From: Dunaliella salina
Taxonomy: Eukaryota; Chlorophyta; Chlorophyceae; Chlamydomonadales; Dunaliellaceae
NCBI GenBank assembly: GCA_002284615.2
Contig: MU069581.1
Span: 310,583 to 323,431 of the forward strand
DNA length: 12,849 nucleotides
Direction: 5' to 3'
This document shows positions 7,346 to 12,849 of the stretch, piece by piece; the first letter of the stretch is position 1, and each line of letters begins with the position of its first letter. The notes beneath the pieces are model-generated. The model had not been told where the DNA came from. It saw nothing but the letters and a program-made list of their open reading frames with translations, and did not search any database. A program made the position numbers and the translations under genes.

Positions 7346-7372
7346 AGGATCACATTGCTGTACCTACCTGGT
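7346..7372 (-). repeat. GGTAAGGTTACA-family fragment
   Basis: 'aaaggatcacattgctgtac' followed by 'ctacctgg' shares the exact 14-mer 'acattgctgtacct' (7352-7365) with 2578-2591. Only the terminal ~27 bp are recognisable. Confidence 0.5.
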
Positions 7373-7421
7373 TTCCTGCTTGCCTGCCATCCACCATGTA
7401 CGAACTTTGTAGACCTTGAAG

Positions 7422-8189
7422 AAAAGAAAAGAAAAGTCTACGCAAGCCAAATGCATTTAGGGAAGTACCCCAAACCGGAGAGCTAGAGGCCTGGCCAGAA
7501 GGCCCTCCAAACCTACACTAGACACAACCAGCCCAGAAAGAGCAAGATGCAGAACTAATGAGGATCTGCAGGGTTGTCCGCCATGCCCTTAAACGCCCAG
7601 ACTCTCCTTCTCCTGCTCTCCTCCACTGCACGCCCAGCAGACCCCCCCCCCGGAAGCCCCCTGAAAATGAAGAGCATGTCTGGTGTAAATGATGGATGTT
7701 AATTTTTGCGTGGCATGGTAGCTAAGCTCGGTTGCTAGTGATATAGCTTTTTGCTCAATAAAGCCCATTTCTATAAGAGGTTTAAATGCATTTTGAATAG
7801 TGCCATCTACACCAATCAAGATGATATGCAGATACTCTTTGTTATTCTTTTTTTGGATTTCTTGAAATGCAGGATTTACGTCTAGCTACAGTGTGAGAAT
7901 GCTGAGCAGCTGCATGCTCCAAGGTGATGAAGGGATTGGTGTCGGGACAGATGATAAATTCAACAAGGTGGATGTCCTTGTCACGATCACGGATCTTGGA
8001 AGGATCCAGGCGGACTGGTTGGCTTGGAATAGAGCGCTCAAAATTAGTATTTGGGCGGCTTTGGTGGCGGGCTAAAGAGCCAGCACCTTTAGGAAACCCA
8101 ATGGGGAGTGTCTCGTGTCACGTTTCCAGGGACTCGCATGCCCTTTTCTTGGACTTTCTCATTACTGCAGCCATCCATACCAATAACTT
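7422..8189 (-). mobile_element. Type II retrotransposon, 768-bp 5'-truncated insertion
   Basis: Flanked by 'accttgaag' at 7413-7421 and 8190-8198, a plausible 9-bp target duplication. On the minus strand it begins inside the protein at IGMDGCSNE and ends in a conserved 3' UTR (7437-7554, with 'aaatgcatttggcttgcgta' on the coding strand) and a tail of three GAAAA units on the plus strand (7421-7436). This copy best shows the full 3' architecture of the family: ORF end, ~120-bp UTR, then a CTTTT-repeat tail. Confidence 0.75.
7555..8185 (-). pseudogene. Type II retrotransposon C-terminal protein remnant
   Basis: Order on the minus strand: IGMDGCSNE, GAGSLARHQSRPN (the RPD position at 8049-8057 reads RPN), QPVRLDPSKIRDRDKDIHLVE with Glu at 7969-7971, FIICPDTNPFITLEHAAAQH, then a TAA after a run of A. 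In a shifted frame: HIILIGVDGTIQN, LATELSYHATQKLT, YTRHALHFQG, a run of G, and in another frame MADNPADPH with TAG at 7555-7557. The RPD…ExK pattern of the family is doubly degenerate here (D to N, K to I). Long open stretches imply moderate age. Frame changes coincide with homopolymer runs, so sequencing error could contribute. Confidence 0.75.
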
Positions 8190-8196
8190 ACCTTGA

Positions 8197-8652
8197 AGGT
8201 GTAAGGTAAGGGAGAATTCAGCGCCAGCCACAGCCACTCCACCCACACTCAAGGCTCGTGACCCCAGCCAGCTCGTCCCAGATCAGAGACACATTCACCT
8301 TGTAGAAGTCAAATACCGTGAGGACACCCAACCCAACAGCCTGCTTGAGGCCTCCAAGCAGCAGCACCGCGATCTTTGTCGTCACTCTCCTAGGGCTTCA
8401 GCTCAAGTCACCCTCCATACTATCCTGCTAGGTGTGGGAGGAGCCATCTACACCTCGCACACATCAGAGCCTCTTAAGGAGCTTGGTCTTGACACTTTCA
8501 AGGCCACCAAGCTTGTCCGGAAGCTTCATGCTCATCCTGTACTGAATGCTTACAAACTTGCCAGCACCAGACGCGCTCTTGAGAAAAGCTCTTTCATCTC
8601 TCAACAAGTTCAGGCACGGGATACTGCTAATAGCCCACCTGATCCCCACTGA
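8197..8652 (+). pseudogene. Type II retrotransposon C-terminus, best preserved frame
   Basis: A single frame stays open from 8197 to TGA at 8650-8652, 151 codons with no defect. It reads APATATPPT, LVPDQRHIHLVEVKYRED with intact E-V-K (Glu codon 8305-8307), LLEASKQQHRDLC, VTLHTILLGVGGAIYTSHT, LKELGLDTFKATKLVRKLHAHPVLNAYKLASTRRALE, and ends SPPDPH-stop. The RPD half of the motif lies upstream of the truncation. The only long ATG frame starts at 8434, so it is a 5'-truncated fragment and not a gene. It differs enough from 7555-8185 to be another subfamily. It starts directly at the right target duplication of the neighbouring insertion. Confidence 0.7.
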
Positions 8653-8721
8653 CTTCTTTCTTCCGCTTTCTCTTGTGGAGAGGATACACGGTGCCTTGGC
8701 CCTAGCCATCCCCTTTTCCTT
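8653..8721 (+). other. 3' UTR of the plus-strand type II fragment
   Basis: After the TGA come C/T-rich sequence, 'ggatacacggtgccttggcc' and a CCCCTTTTCCTT end near 8710-8721. The 'tacacggtgcc' segment parallels 'tacacggcatatgg' in the 3' UTR at 11625-11783 (coding strand). The boundary is set by where the minus-strand type I fragment begins. Confidence 0.4.
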
Positions 8722-8742
8722 AATTGATGTGGGGAGCTTGCT

Positions 8743-8915
8743 CACTTTCAAGGCATGAACACAACGTCTGAGACGAGCTACATTCCGAGCGTTGTGTTTA
8801 GGAAGATCCAAGTAAAAGTGTTTGGGCACAGTGTACGGAGAGTGAGTGACATGTGCATCCTTGGTTGGAATGGCGCTCCAGTAGCAGTGGGTAAAACTTT
8901 TTGCTGTTGAGCTTT
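8743..8915 (-). pseudogene. Type I retrotransposon fragment
   Basis: Minus-strand reading: SSTAKSFTHCYW, PTKDAHVTHSPYTVPKHFYLD, then LPKHNARNVARLRRCVHALKV, ending about 8745. This corresponds to the region upstream of the Cys/His cluster in 3971-6216 (YTPRYL…MQRNIACFQLHVHKFRV) and is better preserved, with no stop over ~57 codons. Both ends are truncated: the 3' side by the plus-strand type II element and the 5' side by a pyrimidine tract at 8937-8961. Confidence 0.68.
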
Positions 8916-8936
8916 CCTGGATGATAAGGAGAGAGT

Positions 8937-8961
8937 CTTCCTTTTCTTTTTCTTTTCTTTC
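8937..8961. repeat. Pyrimidine tract (CTTTT-like)
   Basis: 'cttccttttctttttctttt' followed by 'ctttc'. It matches the coding-strand tail composition of type II elements, but no recognisable 3' UTR precedes it on the plus strand. It may be the leftover tail of a plus-strand insertion or a simple repeat. Confidence 0.5.
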
Positions 8962-8969
8962 TAGAGAAT

Positions 8970-9040
8970 CGTCTCCAGTAAGCCATACTTTACTTGAGGA
9001 CTTTTACACAGAGACGAAGGTCAGCACGGTGTCTGCTGGT
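8970..9040 (-). pseudogene. Short type II fragment interrupted by the next element
   Basis: Minus-strand reading RHRADLRLCVKVLK matches RHHAGLSLCVNALKKG in the neighbouring copy (about 9880-9920). The DNA also aligns, with 'acacagagac' at 9007-9016 and in 9892-9903. The A/G tail of the 9047-10742 element begins right next to it, so that element probably inserted into or recombined with this older copy. Confidence 0.55.
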
Positions 9041-9189
9041 GTGTATAGAAAAAGAAAAAGTCGCAGGCCACAGGCCGCGTGCATTGAGGGAGTGTCCACG
9101 AAATATCAAGCTACTAGTAGCAACCTAGCAAGCTATCATTGCCCTCACCAGAAGACCCCCAGAACCTACACTAGACACGACTAGCCTAG

Positions 9190-10739
9190 GGGAGAGCCAA
9201 AACCAAAGCTGATGAGGATCTGGGAGGGTGTCTGCCATGCCCCTAGGCCTGGACGCCTGGGCTCTCCTTCTCTCCTGCTGTCCTCTGACGCGCGCCCAGC
9301 CCCTCCCACCCCCAAAGACCCCTGGAAATGAAGAGCATGTCTGGTGTTAATGATGGATGTCAATTGTGATTTAGCTTTGCGCTTGGTAAGGGCTAGTTTT
9401 TGTAAGAGTTTGATTGTGCATTCATTGTAAACAGTGCCAGCCATACCAATTAGGATATGTTGACTCAACAGGACTCGGACTCACTTTCTTATTCCTGTTT
9501 GGATTTCTTGAGCTGCGGGATTTAAGTTTGGTTACAGTACGGGAATGTTGCCAACATTGTGAGCTGCTGCACATTCCAAAGTGATGAAGGGGTTGGTGTT
9601 GGGGACACAATTTTCATTCAACGAGGTGGATGTCCCTGTCGCGTTCAGGGGTCTTAGGGGGATCAAGGTGGACAGGTCGGCCAGGCATCTATAGTAGGGA
9701 TAGAGGGCAACAAGATATCTGGGCGGCTTTGGCGGCGGACCAAAGAGCCTGTTCCATTAGGGAACTACCAATCAGAAATGCCTCGTGTTATGTTATTGGG
9801 GACTTGCATACCCTGATCGTGGAGTCTTTCATTGCTGCGTCCATCCATACCGATAAGGGATGAGCCATACCAACCTTTCTTGAGGGCATTAACACAGAGA
9901 CTAAGGCCTGCATGGTGTCTTCATGTGCAACCCATTCATTGTTGAATTGTACACCTGAGGAGTATGTAATCAATGTCATCTTCATCGCCACAGAGTGGGC
10001 ACCTTGCAGAACTGGAAGTTTGTCGGGCGTGCGTACAGCGTACCTGTACGATGTTTCATCATGTTGATTTGCTGTTTAAGGGTGATCTTAGGATTTTTCC
10101 AAAACGAGTTGCTGATTTCTTTGTTAGCAAGTTGACAGTTTGGACTGTGAGCTTGGATGTTGTTTGTGTGTCCCGCTCATTGTTGAGTTGCTACATCTGA
10201 GAAGTGTGTGTGATCAATTTTGTTTGTATCATCAGAGTGGGTACCTCTAAGAACTGGAAGAAAAGCTGAAATCGAAGGCATGCTTTTGTGTGTACATTGT
10301 ATCTGTTCGGTACTTTATCACATTAAGTGCCATTCGATTATTTGCTGTTTAAGGGTAATCACGAGATTTTTCAAAAAGGAGTTGCTGACCTCCTTGTTAG
10401 CAAGTTGACAATTTGGACTGTGAGCATGGATGTTCAATGTGGTGATTGGGGAAGCCAGTTGTGGGGCAGACTTGAGCTTTTGCCATCCATAATTGCAACT
10501 TGCATTGAATAGTGGCTGGAAGGATCAGCAGAGCCAAGCTTGTGCATCTTGTGCATGTGTATTTCAAGTTTGTTGCAGGTTTGTGATAAGTTGGATTGGG
10601 AAGGCATGGGAGCGGCGCATGCCATCAATTCGTGCCTGAGGTCTTCTGAGAGCCAATAGAAATTGTGGAATGGGTCCGTGGCATCTGGAAGTGCAATTTT
10701 GGTGGTGTCTGTGAGTGCTGCTGTGCGAGTGCAGGCGCC
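9190..10739 (-). pseudogene. Type II retrotransposon C-terminal protein (degenerate)
   Basis: In order: DPFHNFYWLSEDLRHELM (about 10690-10635); after a shift FQPLFNASCNYGWQKLKSAP; HAHSPNCQLANKEVSNSF…ITLKQQI; YRTDTMYTQKHAF; a second round HSPNCQLANKEISNSFW…MKHRTGTLYARP; then CPLCG (9987-10001) and IDYILLRC (9951-9974), a CCHC-like cluster with Tyr where His is usual. A TGA at 9936-9938, RHHAGLSLC, IGMDGRSNE and GTGSLVRRQSRPD follow, with RPD at 9718-9726; then a shift to RDIHLVE, with Glu at 9617-9619, TGA at 9614-9616 and Lys at 9611-9613. The end is RNPNRNKKV, ILIGMAGTVYNE, INTRHALHFQG and MADTLPDPH, where the stop has become CAG (Gln). The nuclease-like catalytic residues are all present, but stops and frameshifts break the protein. 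Confidence 0.78.
9931..10434 (-). repeat. Diverged 241/263-bp tandem duplication
   Basis: Unit 1 at 9931-10171 and unit 2 at 10172-10434 align along their whole length. Shared landmarks are 'cattgttga', 'cagagtggg', 'gaactggaag', 'tttgctgtttaagggt', 'gttgctga', 'ttgttagcaagttgaca' and 'tttggactgtgagc'. Each unit encodes on the minus strand the HSPNCQLANKE connector, the (K)YRTGTLY or YRTDTMY segment and the start of the Cys cluster. Unit 1 retains CPLCG; unit 2 has lost the Cys residues. The many substitutions mean the duplication is not recent. Confidence 0.85.
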
Positions 10740-10747
10740 AACCCCCT

Positions 10748-10800
10748 CATTGAAAAAAAAAGAAAGATTTATGCTTGCCCTTAGGCCGTGTAACGACCAT
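10748..10800 (-). repeat. Type II-like 3' tail fragment
   Basis: Plus strand: a poly-A/G tract at 10754-10770, then 'gatttatgcttgcccttagg' and 'ccgtgtaacgac'. It parallels the end at 11625 ('aaatctgcgcaagccatatg', 'ccgtgtac'). It abuts the 5' end of the 9047-10742 element, probably cutting it off. The body beyond 10800 is not recognisable. Confidence 0.45.
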
Positions 10801-11624
10801 AATTGAGATACAAGGAGCGCTGTCCATGAAGAACTTCAAGTTGCAAGTTGCTTGAGCAGATATGCATGTACACACCCCAGAGTATCCTATTTTAAAGTAT
10901 CCCTTGCATGTTGGTGAGGCCTAAGCCGTGTCAATACACACTGTGCATTGAAGAAGGTTATGCATAGACACACAAGTATACAAGACAAGCTGAAGGATGG
11001 ATTGCAGTTGAGGACAAGGATGTGACTGCATGTGGTCGCTGATAGAATTGTTGCATGGCACTGTTGCGCGTAACAGGATCGTATTTTCATGTTACGTTGT
11101 TGCACAATGCTTTGCTGCACATTGCACACATGCTGGACTGGTTTCATTATTATATTCTGCTTCTATTCATCAGCTTCACAAAAGGCACCTACTTATTTGT
11201 GAGGCCCATCTCCTCCTCTCCCTTCGGTCCTGGTGGAAGCCCAAACACACATATTTTTTGGCTTGCCAAGGAAGAAAAAAAGTGCATACCGCAGGTACAT
11301 CTGCAGGTCCCCACCTGCCCCTAAGCTCACCTATCTCCCCAATCTCCAAGATGCTCCTACATTCCACATGCATACTAACACAAACTTGGATGTGCCAATG
11401 CCAGGTAACTACTCTTACTGTCAGAACTTATTACTGCAAGAAGAAAACGAATTAGCAACTTGAACGCCTTCAGAAATATGCCCAACACTTCTGTACCTAT
11501 TAACTTCTGGGCTTGAAGAGTATCATCCTGCAGTACTGCACAGGCACCCTCTATTATCAAAACTTTATGGCTGAAGGCTTCTATCCCACTGTAACCACTG
11601 TAACCATTATAGAAAGATAACAAA
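10801..11624. other. About 820 bp without a supportable gene
   Basis: Short overlapping open frames on both strands, none with a recognisable motif. A weak exon-like stretch lies at 11313-11406 (…ctgcag|…|gtaact) but its upstream polypyrimidine tract is poor. No repeat shared with the rest of the window was found. Confidence 0.4.
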
Positions 11625-11783
11625 AAATCTGCGCAAGCCATATGCCGTGTACATGAAGGAAAGAACCCCTTAACAAAAGTTAGAGGCCTCACCAAGAGGC
11701 CCTCCACCTAAACTAGACAAATCTAGCCTAGGAGACAGCAAGAGACAGAACTAATGGGGATCTGGAGGATTGCTACCATTGTA
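11625..11783 (-). pseudogene. Type II retrotransposon 3' end: last codons, UTR, tail
   Basis: Minus strand: SNPPDPH followed by TAG at 11753-11755, then a ~125-bp 3' UTR with 'cctaggctagatttgtctag' and 'tacacggcatatggcttgcg', ending in a T-rich tail near 11625-11632. On the plus strand it shares 'gccctcc', 'ctagac', 'agcct' and the stop context with 7440-7600 and 9130-9240. Only a few codons remain before the next tail fragment starts at about 11784. Confidence 0.68.
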
Positions 11784-11860
11784 GAGAAGAAAAAGTAAAG
11801 AAAAACTACGTAGGCAGAGAAGTCCCCCCTACATTAGTTCAGGAAAAGGAGAAATATTGG
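11784..11860 (-). repeat. Tail and 3' UTR fragment, subfamily sharing 'actacgtaggcagagaa'
   Basis: 'aagaaaaagtaaagaaaaac' followed by 'tacgtaggcagagaagtccc' is nearly repeated at 12190-12215 (aaaaaactacgtaggcagagaa). The layout, an A/G tail followed by a conserved 3'-terminal stretch, is that of the type II elements in minus orientation. The GCCTACGTAG end corresponds to GCTTGCGTAG at 7437. No coding part is left. Confidence 0.55.
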
Positions 11861-12185
11861 CTGTTTTTTTTTTTTGAATGCATACTTCGAAAAGGTTACA
11901 TCATACACGTATCATTATGTGCCTTGCAGATGCGCAAATCTTCACACATTTGACTTGTACCGGGCGAATATGACAATTTTGCACATTCAACACATGGGGT
12001 TGCCTCGCGAGAGTTGTGCTGCTTCATGACGCTGCCCCCCATATTGCGCATAACCTAATTGAGGGTGATTTGTTAGAGTTAAGGGGCAAAAGGTGACCAG
12101 GATTGCATTAGGGCAGCTACAGTTTTGTCTAGATTGGACAGAAGTGCTGGGCTGGAAGAGATAGGGTGGTGTTGATCGACAAGGA
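11861..12185. other. No gene seen
   Basis: About 325 bp beginning with a run of T (11867-11876). 'aaaaggttacatca' at 11890-11903 recalls the GGTAAGGTTACA family but does not extend. Nothing else is supported. Confidence 0.4.
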
Positions 12186-12330
12186 AAAAAAAGAAAAAAC
12201 TACGTAGGCAGAGAAACTCTCCCTAAAGCAATTAAGAAAAGGGAGGCACATTGGCCCAAAAGAGCCGTGTGCTCCCTCCACCTCAAGGTATGAAAAAGAG
12301 AAAGCTAATGTGGATCTAAAGGTTCACAAG
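12186..12330 (-). pseudogene. Degenerate type II 3' end with PLDPH stop
   Basis: Plus strand: an A-rich tail with 'gaaaaaactacgtaggcaga', the 3'-terminal stretch shared with 11800-11820. The minus strand further in reads CCT-TTA-GAT-CCA-CAT-TAG (P-L-D-P-H-stop, about 12306-12323), the family's terminal signature with one substitution. The UTR between is about 100 bp, as in the other copies. Upstream codons contain a TGA and are not recognisable. Confidence 0.5.
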
Positions 12331-12849
12331 GAGGGCATGATTGGAGCCCCTTTTTGTTTGGACTAATGGCTGCTCTCTTGTAGACCTTCTCCCTCTGAGT
12401 CCATTTACCCTTTCCCTCCCTCTGGGAGTCCATTGTAATTGAAGTCAGCACTAGCAAAATTTGCTTTGAAATGACTCTGCTGCATTGTTACAATACATGG
12501 CTGGGCATAGTGTGCTTTGATTCAGCAAGGAGGGTTTCAGCGGCTTCGAAACAGGCTTCCGAAGAGTCTGCTTGCTGTTCAAGGTCTCGAGACCAGCCTT
12601 CATGCTTTCATCGCTTTTTTTCTTTTCGCCGGATCTATCCACTCTCTGCACTGTACTTCTCTCAGTCTGAACATCTAAGTGGGTTGGTCATGCAGTCTTT
12701 GAAGCAGCAGTGCTGCTTGCATGTGGAAATTGAATCACGCTACAGTGATGTCTATGAATATCCGCTGTGACATGCCATTGATCGCACTGTCATTCAGTGC
12801 TCAGCATTGACATGCTCAGTATCGACATGCTGGCTGCAGAGCACACACA
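12331..12849. other. No assigned gene; short ORF and terminal repeats
   Basis: A 99-codon plus-strand frame at 12471-12770 is Ser- and Cys-rich with no recognisable domain, and a minus-strand frame overlaps it, so neither is called. At the right edge 'ttgacatgctcag' and 'tcgacatgctgg' form a short imperfect direct repeat at about 12806-12833. Confidence 0.35.

Larger units (their letters stand above)
9047..10742 (-). mobile_element. Longest type II retrotransposon copy, about 1.7 kb
   Basis: On the minus strand it starts in the post-RT region at about 10739, passes a duplicated connector and Cys cluster, the nuclease-like segment and the family C-terminus, and ends in a 3' UTR (9077-9200) and an A/G tail (gaaaaagaaaaag on the plus strand, 9048-9060). 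The 3' UTR shares 'tcgcaggccacaggcc' with intron 2 of the Cys-rich gene. No target duplication was found. The 5' end meets another element's tail near 10745. Confidence 0.75.

Noticed and set aside
11313..11463. Possible exon (APKLTYLPNLQDAP…DVPMPG followed by gtaact)
   Set aside because: The acceptor lacks a pyrimidine tract, no partner exon with a compatible phase was found, and the frame simply runs on to a TGA.
12471..12770. 99-codon plus-strand ORF
   Set aside because: No recognisable motif, an overlapping opposite-strand ORF, low-complexity Ser/Cys content, and no splice or expression evidence.
1..12849. CRISPR array, tRNA or rRNA genes, LTRs or a bacterial operon
   Set aside because: No regularly spaced identical repeats, no cloverleaf or rRNA-like sequence recognised, no long terminal direct repeats, and the gene structure is intron-containing.

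Overview
The window looks like nuclear DNA of a green-lineage eukaryote (green alga or early streptophyte). It has no bacterial operon structure and no long intact ORFs. One gene is split by GT-AG and GC-AG introns and encodes a small Cys-rich protein that resembles, from memory, an uncharacterised family in green plants. The rest is mostly old non-LTR retrotransposon debris of types I associate, also from memory, with green algae. No database search was possible, so the host is inference. All coding calls use the standard code.

Layout. 1-500: degenerate direct repeats. 389-787: an unassigned open frame containing one ambiguous base. 1146-2212 (+): a four-exon gene for a 102-residue protein; all three junctions keep frame and the result has paired CX3C motifs. 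2213-3330: mostly featureless, with one short dispersed repeat. 3340-6525: a three-layer nest. A plus-strand retrotransposon 3' end (3340-3970 and 6217-6525) is split by a minus-strand, 5'-truncated reverse transcriptase element (3971-6216) flanked by a 12-bp target site duplication. That insert was itself invaded by a 183-bp element (4047-4229) flanked by a 13-bp duplication. 6602-6652: a 51-bp insertion with its own duplication. 6966-7310: a second 3' end of the 3971-6216 family. 7422-10742: tightly packed, mutually truncating 3' ends, three on the minus strand (7422-8189, 8743-8915, 9047-10742) and one on plus (8197-8721). 10743-12340: 3'-UTR and tail fragments (10748-10800, 11625-11783, 11784-11860, 12186-12330). 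12340-12849: nothing assigned.

Two retrotransposon protein types are present. Type I (3971-6216, 6966-7310, 8743-8915) has an RT with YADD, a C-terminal Cys/His cluster and a 3' tail of 9-bp repeats. Type II (3340-3970/6217-6415, 7555-8185, 8197-8652, 9190-10739) has a CPLCG-type Cys cluster, then an RPD...HLVExK segment that looks like a PD-(D/E)XK nuclease core, and a C-terminus ending in a variant of NPPDPH-stop. Its short conserved 3' UTR ends in a CTTTT-rich tail. Every copy carries stops or frameshifts or is truncated, so none is autonomous here.
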